DNA of 23,554 bases from GCA-2724215 sp015660315 (GTDB taxonomy: Bacteria; Latescibacterota; UBA2968; UBA8231). The DNA lies in NCBI GenBank assembly GCA_029941315.1, contig JAPYQE010000089.1, forward strand, positions 1 to 23,554, read 5' to 3'. Numbering within the stretch: the stretch's first letter is position 1; the number at the start of each line of letters is the position of its first letter. Position numbers and translations under genes: made by a program. This document shows, piece by piece, positions 1 to 7,072 of the stretch. The notes beneath the pieces were generated by a model that was not told the DNA's origin, ran no database searches, and worked only from the letters and a program-made list of their open reading frames with translations.

Positions 1-2
1 AG

Positions 3-139
3 ACGATCACTCAAGCTAACATTCGGCGGGCTGAAAACCGACTCAATAACCGACCTAGAAAAACACTGGAGTTTCGATCACCAAACGAGGTCTTTAAACT
101 CGATAAACCATCAACACTAAACGTGCACTTCAGAGTTGA
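3..139 (+). pseudogene. IS30-family transposase, C-terminal end (cut by window edge, frameshifted)
   Basis: Reading from base 3 gives a peptide containing IRRAENRLNNRPRKTL and RSPNEVF. This is the conserved C-terminal signature of IS30-family DDE transposases, where RLNNRPRKTLG and TPxEVF sit just before the stop. The rest of the gene lies off the left edge. As written, the frame runs on to a TGA at 195-197. If one G is restored after the GTG at 123-125, the protein would end VALQS followed by TGA at 137-139, the kind of short hydrophobic tail typical of the family. I therefore read it as an IS30 tail with a 1-nt deletion. I found no convincing terminal inverted repeat downstream. Family call is secure; intactness of the upstream part cannot be judged. 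Confidence 0.8.
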
Positions 140-405
140 GACCACACTTCTGTTCAAGCGTTTCTACCGCATCTTTAGCGGTATAGCCACACCATGAAAA
201 TGAACCAGCAATCCCGTCGGGGATATAGATCTCCACTCGCCGTGCAAATACCCTTTCTTCCAAGCCATAGGGTTTGGCCTGCAAACGCCCGGTCCTGTAC
301 CTGTTGGGCACGGGTATGCTCGACCATCAGCGAAGGATTCTGAGAGACCGGTGAGATGATACTTATTTAGCGGGTATAAAAATTAGGCCCAGGTGTCGAA
401 ACAGA
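140..405. other. spacer between IS30 remnant and msrB
   Basis: About 265 nt without a supported gene. A minus-strand open frame of 64 codons starting at a GTG near 311 has no Shine-Dalgarno sequence and no recognisable motif. A second minus-strand frame starting at the ATG near 328 is also open for about 50 codons and is equally unrecognised. The stretch may include the right end of the insertion sequence. Confidence 0.5.
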
Positions 406-810
406 TCAGCCGTCTTCGCGGGGCTCGAATTTCAACGCCGCCGAATTCATGCAATAGCGCAGACCGGTCGGCTGGGGGCCATCGGGGAAAATATGGCCGA
501 GATGCGCATCGCATTGGCGGCAGAGCGCTTCAGTCCGCTGGATACCGTGACTGCTGTCGCGTTCCTCAACGACTTTGTCCAGAGATTTAGGCTGCCAAAA
601 ACTGGGCCAACCCGAGCGCGAATCGTATTTGCATTGCGAGTCAAACAACTCGTTGCCGCAACATACGCAACGATAAACCCCATCGGCTTTATTGTTACAG
701 AGTTCACCCGTAAACGCCCGTTCCGTGCCCTTTTCACGGGTCACATGATATTGCTCATCCGTTAGCGCCTGACGCCACTCTTCTTCGCTTTTAACTATTT
801 TGTCCGCCAT
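406..810 (-). CDS. msrB: peptide-methionine (R)-S-oxide reductase MsrB
   Basis: This 134-residue protein reduces the R epimer of methionine sulfoxide in oxidised proteins, in the cytoplasm, using thioredoxin. The sequence shows the whole single-domain SelR/MsrB fold: two zinc CxxC pairs at Cys48/Cys51 and Cys97/Cys100, the SRSGWPSFW block at about 64-72, the DAHLGHIFPDGP block at about 101-112, and the catalytic RYCMNS motif with Cys120 as nucleophile. Length is normal for stand-alone MsrB with no fused MsrA. There is no signal peptide. It lies 32 nt downstream of a flavin reductase on the same strand and is probably co-transcribed with it. A purine-rich GAGG lies about 10 nt before the ATG. 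Confidence 0.97.
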   Translation of the reverse strand: MADKIVKSEEEWRQALTDEQYHVTREKGTERAFTGELCNNKADGVYRCVCCGNELFDSQCKYDSRSGWPSFWQPKSLDKVVEERDSSHGIQRTEALCRQCDAHLGHIFPDGPQPTGLRYCMNSAALKFEPREDG

Positions 811-842
811 CGTTTGTAGACCTCGTCTTTTATCTAATGGGC

Positions 843-1337
843 TTAACTAGCGCCCTGCACGCTCTCTTCTGTCAATTCACCGTAGCGCCCCCCGAAGAAA
901 ATTAACGGCGCGCCATCTCCCGTTTCCCCGCCAAGGCATTCACCAATAAACATATCGTGGTCGCCTGCCGCCGTGATTTCTACCAATCTGCAATCCAAGT
1001 AGGCTAACGCATCGACCAAAATCGGCGCGCCGGTTTCAGCCGTTTTTATCGAAAGATCCGAGAAATCCTTTGGGCCGCGCTGCGCAAAACGATTGGAAAG
1101 CTCTTCCTGATCTAACCGAAGAACGTTAATGGCGAAACACTGGCCTTCCTGCAATAACCCGTGCATCGAAGCACTTTTGTCGACTGAAACCACTACGAGC
1201 GGGGGATCTAGAGACAGCGACATCACCGCATTGGCCGTCATGCCCGAGAATTGTTCACCGACACAGGTCGTTACCACCACCACTCCCGTGGCAAAACGGC
1301 CCATAACCTGCCGCTGTAGTTTTGGGTCAAATGCCAT
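843..1337 (-). CDS. flavin reductase family protein (FMN-binding split barrel)
   Basis: A 164-residue protein of the flavin reductase / HpaC-like family, which binds FMN or FAD and uses NAD(P)H to supply reduced flavin to a partner or to act as a small oxidoreductase. Family signatures visible are the N-terminal MGRFATGVVVVTT block, the GMTANAVMSLSLDPPLVVVSV flavin-binding block (positions about 32-52), and FAINVL followed by RFA. The reading frame could begin 14 codons upstream, but I chose the ATG at 1337 because AGGAAG lies about 7 nt before it and the protein then starts at the usual place for the family. It precedes msrB by 32 nt, suggesting a redox or repair pair. The physiological partner is unknown; no two-component monooxygenase lies nearby. 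Confidence 0.9.
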   Translation of the reverse strand: MAFDPKLQRQVMGRFATGVVVVTTCVGEQFSGMTANAVMSLSLDPPLVVVSVDKSASMHGLLQEGQCFAINVLRLDQEELSNRFAQRGPKDFSDLSIKTAETGAPILVDALAYLDCRLVEITAAGDHDMFIGECLGGETGDGAPLIFFGGRYGELTEESVQGAS

Positions 1338-1560
1338 ACTGCGCTTCCTTTCGCGAAATAAGATGAATACAGTGTACAAAATCTAATAAAAGCCATGCCC
1401 ATTAGCTAAAAACAACCGCCATTGCGCCGCCAAAAGACGACTTGCCATCACCATTTTCCGAGCATCGCATATAACGATTTCCTTTGGTAGTACCTAACGT
1501 GTTTATTTAGCGGCCGCCACCGGACTCCAGCGCCTTACAACAAACTGCCCAAGGCCCCCA

Positions 1561-2793
1561 TCAAACCAATACACCCCCGTAGATCACCGCCGCGTCATCC
1601 GCCGAGACTTCTACCGGATTAGGATCGAGCAGGCGCCGCACACCCATTGCAATCTCGACCATGCGCGGAATATCTTCCGCGCGCAAATCCGCATCGGCCA
1701 ACGCCCCATATGGCGTGTGCTCGCGGCGCAGCCCGTCGATCCACCCTGCCATAAGCTCGACCCCCTGCTCGCGACTCTTACCACCCAGGTCCAACCCAGC
1801 GGCACCGGCCGCGAAATAATATTTATCGGCCACCGCCGGCGCGTTGTGCCGCATCACACCGGGTAAGACCATCGCCACCGCCGTGCCGTGCGGTACGGGT
1901 TTGCCGCGCTCAAAGGATATTTTCTCGATACCATAACCAAGCGCATGGCCCGCTCCAGTATTGATCGGGCTCAACAGTAAGCCAGACAGAAGCGCACAGC
2001 GCGCCATCTCGTAGCGCGCCTCCTGGTCACCACCCGCCACTGCCCGCGCATAAGCCGGGCAACCCGCCGCAAGGGCCACCCGCGCCACCGCGTCGCCGAT
2101 CTCGTTGCTCTTTTGCGAAGCCGTGCATTCAAGTGCGTGACCGAGTGCGTCTAAACCCGTAATCGCCGTCAATACCGGCGGCAAGTCGCTATGCAATAGC
2201 GGGTCTACCAACGCCGCCTTCGGTTGCAGATAATCGGCATAGAGCGCTTGCTTGCCCGTATCGTCGGCGACCACCGTCACCCGACTCGCCTCGCTGCCAG
2301 TACCCGCCGTCGTCGGAATCCCGACCAGCGGCGCCAATGGTGGTTTGTCGAATTTATCGAAGCCGAAGTAGTCAGCCACCGAACCACCGCATGCGGCCAC
2401 GCACAGCGCCGACTTCGCCGTATCCATCGTACTGCCGCCACCCAACGCCACCGCCACGTCAAACTCGGCCTCCGCCAACGCCCGAGCGCAGTTGTCGACA
2501 CTGGCGACCGATGGGTTCGGCGCGATCTCGCTATAGCTGCCCACCACTTCGAGACCCGCCAAAGCGCTACGCACCCGTTCGGCCAGCGCGGGGATGCCCG
2601 GATCGTGGATCAAGAAAACGCGACCGGCACCGAGGCGTTCGCACTCCCCGGCCAATCCGTCCAGCGCTCCCTCCCCCAGTATCACCCGCCGTTGGTCGAA
2701 TTTGAACATCGCCACGAGTTGTGCGCGTCGAGCCTCGTCGTTGAAAAAATCGCTGTCAGCCAATAACTCTTCATTGATTTGTATAGCGCCCAT
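1561..2793 (-). CDS. iron-containing alcohol dehydrogenase
   Basis: A 410-residue group III (Fe-ADH) NAD(P)-dependent dehydrogenase of the FucO/AdhB/maleylacetate-reductase superfamily. It has the nucleotide-binding GGGSTMDTAK motif at 118-127, the PTTAGTGSE block at 160-168, and the metal ligands D215, H219 (in GLDALGHALE), H283 (in NTGAGHALG) and H302 (in PVPHG). All four ligands are present, so activity is likely. I chose the ATG at 2793 because AAGGAGGG lies just upstream; the longer open frame to 2871 would cross the divergent promoter. It is transcribed away from the PhyH dioxygenase 97 nt off, so the two probably share control. The substrate is not readable from sequence; an alcohol or semialdehyde in the same pathway as the dioxygenase and aldolase is an inference. 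Confidence 0.93.
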   Translation of the reverse strand: MGAIQINEELLADSDFFNDEARRAQLVAMFKFDQRRVILGEGALDGLAGECERLGAGRVFLIHDPGIPALAERVRSALAGLEVVGSYSEIAPNPSVASVDNCARALAEAEFDVAVALGGGSTMDTAKSALCVAACGGSVADYFGFDKFDKPPLAPLVGIPTTAGTGSEASRVTVVADDTGKQALYADYLQPKAALVDPLLHSDLPPVLTAITGLDALGHALECTASQKSNEIGDAVARVALAAGCPAYARAVAGGDQEARYEMARCALLSGLLLSPINTGAGHALGYGIEKISFERGKPVPHGTAVAMVLPGVMRHNAPAVADKYYFAAGAAGLDLGGKSREQGVELMAGWIDGLRREHTPYGALADADLRAEDIPRMVEIAMGVRRLLDPNPVEVSADDAAVIYGGVLV

Positions 2794-2890
2794 AACACCC
2801 TCCTTCGCGTTTGTCGTCCGCCTTGTTTCCCTGTTGGGTTTTGTGCAATATATATACTGTGACACGGCCATACAAAAAATGGAGCGTACA
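2794..2890. promoter_or_regulatory. divergent promoter region of the dehydrogenase and dioxygenase genes
   Basis: These 97 nt separate two divergent start codons and carry both Shine-Dalgarno sequences: CCCTCCTT (AAGGAGGG on the minus strand) next to 2793 and GGAG at 2881-2884. The middle, about 2845-2866, is an AT core (ATATATATA) flanked by TGTGCA and TGTGACA. It looks like a place for overlapping -10 elements and possibly a regulator site, but the flanks are not a clean palindrome. Confidence 0.4.
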
Positions 2891-3649
2891 ATGAGCCAAG
2901 ATAATATGCAAACCTATGCCGAAGAGGGCTTTCTCACGCAGGTCGACCTCTTCAGCGAAAGCGAAATCGGCCACTTCCGCGCGTGTTTTGACGCATTGGA
3001 AACACGCGAGGGTCGCGAAAAGTGCCAAATCGGCCTACAAGCCCGCCATCTCGACGAGGAGTTTATCTGGCAAATGGCCACCGATTCACGCGTCATCGAC
3101 GTGATGCAAGAGCTGATGGGCGAGAATATCATGCTGCTCTCGACCCACTTCTTCTGCAAATACCCCGACCCCGAGGCAAAAAAATTCGTCGCCTGGCACC
3201 AGGACGTCACCTACTGGGGCCTCGACCCGGCCGAAGCCCATACCGCTTGGGTAGCCATCGACGACAGCGATACGGAAAACGGCTGTATGCGGGTCATACC
3301 CGGTTCGCACAAAAATGGCATCGTCACCCACGGCGAATCGAAGGAGGGTGAAAACTTGCTCAGCGTCAACCAGGAGATCCCCGACGAACTCGTCGACAGC
3401 AGCCAGGCCTTCGACCTCGAACTCAAAGCCGGGCAGCTCTCGATCCACGACGGTCAACTCTACCACGCCAGCAACCCCAATACCTCCGACCGCCGCCGCT
3501 GCGGACTGACGCTGCGCTATATCGCCCCGCACGTCAAACAAATCGAGCTCAATTCGCTGGGCACCCGCTATCCTACGATCCTGATCCGCGGCGAGGACCG
3601 CCACAAAAACTTCCCCGAGCAATCTATGCCTTTCGCCATGCCTGCTTGA
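2891..3649 (+). CDS. phytanoyl-CoA dioxygenase (PhyH) family protein
   Basis: A 252-residue Fe(II)/2-oxoglutarate-dependent oxygenase of the PhyH family, which typically hydroxylates a small molecule while turning 2-oxoglutarate into succinate and CO2. The metal triad is visible: H103 and D105 in AWHQDVTYWG, and H192 in QLYHASNPN. An arginine for 2-oxoglutarate is expected in the SDRRRCGLTLRY block at about 199-210. The GCMRVIPGSHKNG block at about 131-143 is highly typical. GGAG at 2881-2884 sets the ATG at 2891; an in-frame extension upstream would overlap the divergent gene and is unlikely. A KDPG-like aldolase follows 71 nt downstream, so the pair is probably an operon. Substrate unknown; bacterial members act on diverse small molecules. 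Confidence 0.93.
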   Translation: MSQDNMQTYAEEGFLTQVDLFSESEIGHFRACFDALETREGREKCQIGLQARHLDEEFIWQMATDSRVIDVMQELMGENIMLLSTHFFCKYPDPEAKKFVAWHQDVTYWGLDPAEAHTAWVAIDDSDTENGCMRVIPGSHKNGIVTHGESKEGENLLSVNQEIPDELVDSSQAFDLELKAGQLSIHDGQLYHASNPNTSDRRRCGLTLRYIAPHVKQIELNSLGTRYPTILIRGEDRHKNFPEQSMPFAMPA

Positions 3650-3720
3650 CATCGGCGCAGACAGGCCGTTTTTATTAAAGCTTAACCGACCTTCTAAACC
3701 GAGTATTTAAGGAGCATACA

Positions 3721-4404
3721 ATGGCCCAGTACGATCGCATGGCCGTCCTCAACGCCATCTTCGATTCCGGCATCGTCCCGGTCTTTTATAACAAGGACCC
3801 GGAGACCACTATCCACATCGTCGAAGCCTGCGCAACGGGCGGCGCCCGTTGCGCCGAGTTCACCAATCGCGGCGATCTCGCCTACCACGTCTTCACCGAG
3901 GCCGTGCAGCACGTTATCGCCAACAAAATCGACATCATCATGGGTGTTGGCTCAATCTGCGACGCGCCAACCGCCGCCCTCTACATCGCCAATGGCGCCA
4001 ACTTCGTCGTCGGCCCGCTGCTCAACAAAGAGGTCGCCCGACTCTGTAATCGCCGCAAGATCGCCTATTCACCGGGTTGCGGCTCAGTCACCGAAATCGG
4101 CCAAGCCGAGGAGTTGGGTGTCGAGTTAGTCAAGGTCTTTCCCGGCAGTGAAGTCGGCGGTCCAGCCTTCGTCAAATCGGTGCTCGGCCCCTGCCCCTGG
4201 ACCCGCATTATGCCCACCGGCGGCGTCGACGCGACCCGCGAAAGCCTCGAAGGCTGGTTCAAGGCCGGTGTCTCCGCCGTCGGCGCCGGATCCAAGCTGA
4301 TCACCAAAGAATTGGTCGACGCCAAAGACTGGGACGGCTTAGCCGAAAACGTGCGCCAGAGCGTCGACTGGATCAAGGAGATTCGCGCCGAGATGGCCGG
4401 ATAA
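3721..4404 (+). CDS. KDPG/KHG aldolase family protein
   Basis: A 227-residue class I aldolase related to Eda, which splits 2-keto-3-deoxy sugar acids or 4-hydroxy-2-oxoglutarate to pyruvate and an aldehyde. The Schiff-base lysine is K138 in the VKVFPGSEVGGPAFVK block, the general base is E46 and the substrate arginine R50 in AEFTNRG, and the phosphate-loop-like MPTGGVD lies at 164-170. It is slightly longer than E. coli Eda, and the EFTNRG motif differs from Eda's EVTLRT. That difference suggests a different substrate, possibly non-phosphorylated. AAGGAGC precedes the ATG. It follows the PhyH gene by 71 nt and is followed by a strong hairpin terminator, so it ends the operon. Confidence 0.92.
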   Translation: MAQYDRMAVLNAIFDSGIVPVFYNKDPETTIHIVEACATGGARCAEFTNRGDLAYHVFTEAVQHVIANKIDIIMGVGSICDAPTAALYIANGANFVVGPLLNKEVARLCNRRKIAYSPGCGSVTEIGQAEELGVELVKVFPGSEVGGPAFVKSVLGPCPWTRIMPTGGVDATRESLEGWFKAGVSAVGAGSKLITKELVDAKDWDGLAENVRQSVDWIKEIRAEMAG

Positions 4405-4430
4405 ACACAACACAGTTTTTTCTATCAAAG

Positions 4431-4470
4431 AAGGCCCCGAGATTGAAGCTCTCGGGGCCTTCGTCTGTCT
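4431..4470 (+). terminator. intrinsic terminator after the dioxygenase-aldolase operon
   Basis: An 11-bp perfect stem (AAGGCCCCGAG at 4431-4441 with CTCGGGGCCTT at 4451-4461) encloses a 9-nt loop and is followed by a moderately U-rich tail (CGTCTGTCTAT). It starts 27 nt after the aldolase stop. A T6 run also precedes the stem, so it could work from the other side as well. Confidence 0.85.
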
Positions 4471-4519
4471 ATATAGCAAAGCCGTATAATTGCATCCCTC
4501 AACGGCTTTGTCGGCGATG

Positions 4520-4736
4520 CGTTGATAGGCGACGTGCTCTACCGGCGCAAAAGCGGCAAGGGGTCCGGCCGCCCAAGTAAGCACTGGTCGGCGCCAAGAT
4601 CTACCGCCCGAACCGCTCGCTCAAAAACGACGCCATTTACCAGGAAGGCCGCGTCGTGCGCGACGCCAAGGCCCGCCGCGCCATTGCCAAGAAGAGCCGC
4701 TTCAGCAAAGCGGTGAAGTCCGACCAGTGCCGCTAG
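4520..4736 (+). pseudogene. unidentified coding remnant
   Basis: From 4581 to the TAG at 4734-4736, the plus strand reads 51 codons that nearly all end in C or G, including the peptides GAKIYRPNRSLKNDAIYQ and GRVVRDAKARRAIAKKSRF. The codon pattern matches the real genes here. Just upstream, a second frame reads GDVLYRRKSGKGSGRPSK before a TAA at 4578-4580 blocks the first frame. This looks like the basic C-terminal tail of a gene broken by a frameshift, with its front lost. I do not recognise the family. It overlaps a small minus-strand open frame, and at most one of the two is likely to be real. Confidence 0.35.
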
Positions 4737-4872
4737 GACACGAGTACGATATGTCGAACTCCACGGGCGGCTTCTTCTCCTCCAAACAGACAAGCGCAGA
4801 GGCCAGACTAATTGCGGCCAAACTCGATAAGGCGACGCGATCGATAAAACGACAACCGGACACATTCTCCAT
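4702..4872 (-). CDS. possible small membrane or exported protein, or the 5' end of a lost gene
   Basis: A 56-codon frame with a very good AAGGAG seven bases before its ATG at 4872. It encodes a short basic start (CRFIDR), then a hydrophobic run VALSSLAAISLASALVC (residues about 13-29) and a charged EEKKPP stretch. This is a signal-peptide or membrane-anchor layout, although the residues before Cys29 do not make a proper lipobox. The tail after about residue 44 runs into the plus-strand remnant and stops early. It may therefore be only the start of a former exported protein. No homologue recognised. Confidence 0.3.
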   Translation of the reverse strand: MENVSGCRFIDRVALSSLAAISLASALVCLEEKKPPVEFDISYSCPSGTGRTSPLC

Positions 4873-5258
4873 AACCTATCTCCTTCGTAACGAGGTTGAT
4901 GTGCTAAATAATATGCCCTTCCGCTGTAGCAATACTTCTCGAAAATTACTTTTTTTAACGTTCAATTTGCCATACCGCCGTCACCTCACCCGTCGGCCGG
5001 CGTTGACATCGCAATGAACTACCGCGAATTTTCACCAATCTTTGTTATTGGTCGAGACGAGACGAGATGAGCCGGCTCGCACCACGCTATACAAGGGCAC
5101 ATTCGCGCCTATTCGCCCCGCCGCACGAGCAGGCGCGTCGCACGTGACGGCACGGCAACCTGGAGATAACGAGCATGTCCACAGAAGTTTCGCAAGCAAC
5201 GCGCTCTTCATGGCGCTGTTTATCATGGTCTCCAGCCACAAGATGACGCGTTAATACC
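4737..5258. other. gene-poor spacer upstream of the SulP transporter
   Basis: Apart from the small minus-strand frame ending at 4872, nothing clearly coding is seen. A TTGACA at about 5004-5009 has no good -10 partner at normal spacing. A 23-codon frame with its own GGAGA lies at 5175-5246 (see findings). The stretch 4940-4985 is AT-rich and then becomes GC-rich, with no repeat. Confidence 0.5.
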
Positions 5259-6596
5259 ATGTCCGAAACCAAAACATCCGGGTTCGCCGATTTGATCCGC
5301 AACCTCATCGTCGGATTGACCGTCAGCTTTGTCGCGCTCAGCCTCGGCGCAGCCTTCGGCATCCTCTCGGGGAGGGGGGCCTTCGCTGGCATGATATCGG
5401 CTGGCATCATATCGATATTGACTTCGCTGTTGGGCGGCACCCGCGTCCAGTGCTCAGGCCCCACCGCGCCGATGAGCGTGGTCACCGCCACTGTCGTCGC
5501 CCTGGCCCATGATGAGTTGGCGGCTAAACTTCCGGGCGCCGTGCCCGATCATTTCATCAACACCGTCTTCTTGTTGGCCAGCGCGATCATGGTGGCGATG
5601 GCCGCGCTGCGTTTAGGCCGTTTTATCACGCTGGTGCCCAATGTCGTCGTCTCGGGTTTCATGAACGGCATCGCCCTACTCATATGGATCGGCCAGGGGG
5701 AAAAAATGTTCGGCCTGAGCGAGGCTGAGGCCTTTGCCGGCTCGCTCGCGCAAAACCTAGTACTCGCTGGCGCCACCTTGCTTACTATCTTCGCCTTGCC
5801 CGCCATAACTGACAGGCTCATTCCCCGTTACGCGCGCTATATGCCACCGGCCACGCTGACCGCTCTGATCGTCGTGACCGCGGCGGCCTACCTGAACGGC
5901 GCGCAAGTGGCTACGATCGACCTGCAAGGCGGAGCAAGTAGCATGGGGGAATTATTCCAACTGATTGCGAGCCAGTGGCCGCGGGATTTTTCAACGCCGC
6001 TGCTGCTGCTAGCCCTGCCCTTCGCCTTGCAACTGGCGCTGCTGTGTTATCTCGACACCCTGCTGACTTCCCTGGTCATCGACCGCCTGACCGGCGAGAA
6101 GACCCGGCAGGACAAAGAGTTGGTCGCGCAGGGCATCGCCAACAGTGCCGTCGCGCTAGTCGGCGGCATTCCCGGTGCCCAGGCGACCATCCGCTCCGTG
6201 TTAGTCATTAAGGAAGGCGGTTCACAACGGCTGGTAGGGGTTTTTATCGGGGTATTCGTGCTGATCGAAATGATACTCTTCCAGGACCTCATCGCCGCGA
6301 TCCCGCAAGCGGTCTTCGCCGGTATCCTCTTCAAGGTCGGTTACGATGTCTTCGATCAAGAAACGCTATTGGGCTATCTCGGTCGCTTCTTTACGCGCAG
6401 CCCAACCGACCCCAACGCGATATTCGTCGCCCACAAAGAAATGCTGTTCATCACCGGAACCACCCTCGTGACCGTATTGTCGAGCCTCAATACCGCGGTG
6501 GGCATCTTCACCTTGCTCTTTTACTTGATCAATAAGGTCGTGCAGCCGAAAAACCCGATTCGCGACCTCAAACGCCGAGAAAGCACGGCGGCGTAA
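5259..6596 (+). CDS. SulP (SLC26) family anion transporter lacking a STAS domain
   Basis: A 445-residue inner-membrane protein of the SulP/SLC26 family, whose members move sulfate, bicarbonate or other anions. The family core is clear: the GILSGRGAFAGMISAGII segment at about 34-51, the TRVQCSGPTAPMSVVTATVVA block at about 61-81, VVVSGFMNGIALLIWIGQ at about 133-150, and LVGGIPGAQATIRS further on. Many hydrophobic helices fill the chain up to the KNPIRDLKRRE end. The usual cytoplasmic STAS domain of about 100 residues is absent; the chain stops directly after the last helix. No Shine-Dalgarno is seen before the ATG. A 23-codon frame with a good one ends 12 nt upstream and may couple translation. 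The carried ion cannot be told from sequence. Confidence 0.88.
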   Translation: MSETKTSGFADLIRNLIVGLTVSFVALSLGAAFGILSGRGAFAGMISAGIISILTSLLGGTRVQCSGPTAPMSVVTATVVALAHDELAAKLPGAVPDHFINTVFLLASAIMVAMAALRLGRFITLVPNVVVSGFMNGIALLIWIGQGEKMFGLSEAEAFAGSLAQNLVLAGATLLTIFALPAITDRLIPRYARYMPPATLTALIVVTAAAYLNGAQVATIDLQGGASSMGELFQLIASQWPRDFSTPLLLLALPFALQLALLCYLDTLLTSLVIDRLTGEKTRQDKELVAQGIANSAVALVGGIPGAQATIRSVLVIKEGGSQRLVGVFIGVFVLIEMILFQDLIAAIPQAVFAGILFKVGYDVFDQETLLGYLGRFFTRSPTDPNAIFVAHKEMLFITGTTLVTVLSSLNTAVGIFTLLFYLINKVVQPKNPIRDLKRRESTAA

Positions 6597-6602
6597 ACCG
6601 GG

Positions 6603-6970
6603 TCAACGCGTGGGTCTTTGTTGGCGCAGGGCGCGCGGCGAAAAACGGAAAGCACGACTAAAGAACGCGCTAAACGAACCCTGGTTGGCGAAACCGACCC
6701 TATAACAGACAGCCACCACCGACCCTTCACTGCGCAAGAGCAGGTCCCTGACTAGAAGCAACCGCTGCGGGGTCAAATAGCCTCTGGCCTCTGGCCGAAG
6801 GCGCGCTTGAACGAGCGCAGGAAATGATGCGGGGAGAGCGCGTTGATCTCATAGTGCGCCTGGCCATTGCACATGCTCTTGATCGAGAGCCAGGGATCGG
6901 GGTTGTGGTCTTGGAAGGTGAAGCTTTCACGGTGGTGGATGGCTCATTCGGCGACGGATTCTTTAAGCAT
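6603..6970 (-). pseudogene. AraC-family transcription regulator, degraded
   Basis: Three pieces of an AraC/XylS-type regulator line up on the minus strand. From the ATG at 6970 the frame reads MLKESVAE, meets a TGA at 6944-6946, then continues in the same frame with HRESFTFQDHNPDPW and SIKSMCNGQAHYEI. It jumps directly to the helix-turn-helix piece LSPHHFLRSFKRAFGQRPE. After a frame change near 6788, the last part reads YLTPQRLLLVRDLLL and VGFANQGSFSAFFSRAF and ends at the TGA at 6603-6605. The sensing domain between HYEI and LSPHH is missing, as expected from an internal deletion. The stop, deletion and frameshift together rule out function. Family assignment rests on the canonical second helix-turn-helix pattern GFxxxGSFSxxFxRxFxxSPRALR. 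Confidence 0.82.
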
Positions 6971-7072
6971 AACCCTGCTTTCAACGCCATTTTTTGACCT
7001 GCTTCGACAGATCATCCAAGAAAAACTCTTCTCCGGCGGTCAGCCCCTTGGATTCGGCGCCCCCTTAGCGAC

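Noticed and set aside
117..311. Minus-strand 64-codon frame next to the IS30 tail
   Set aside because: GTG start without a Shine-Dalgarno, no motif, and part of it is antisense to the transposase tail.
2224..2766. 180-codon plus-strand frame inside the iron dehydrogenase gene
   Set aside because: Antisense shadow of a complete, motif-rich gene. Composition rich in Arg and His is typical of shadows.
5042..5254. 70-codon plus-strand frame just before the SulP gene
   Set aside because: TTG start, no Shine-Dalgarno and low-complexity composition. The shorter frame at 5175 has better signals.
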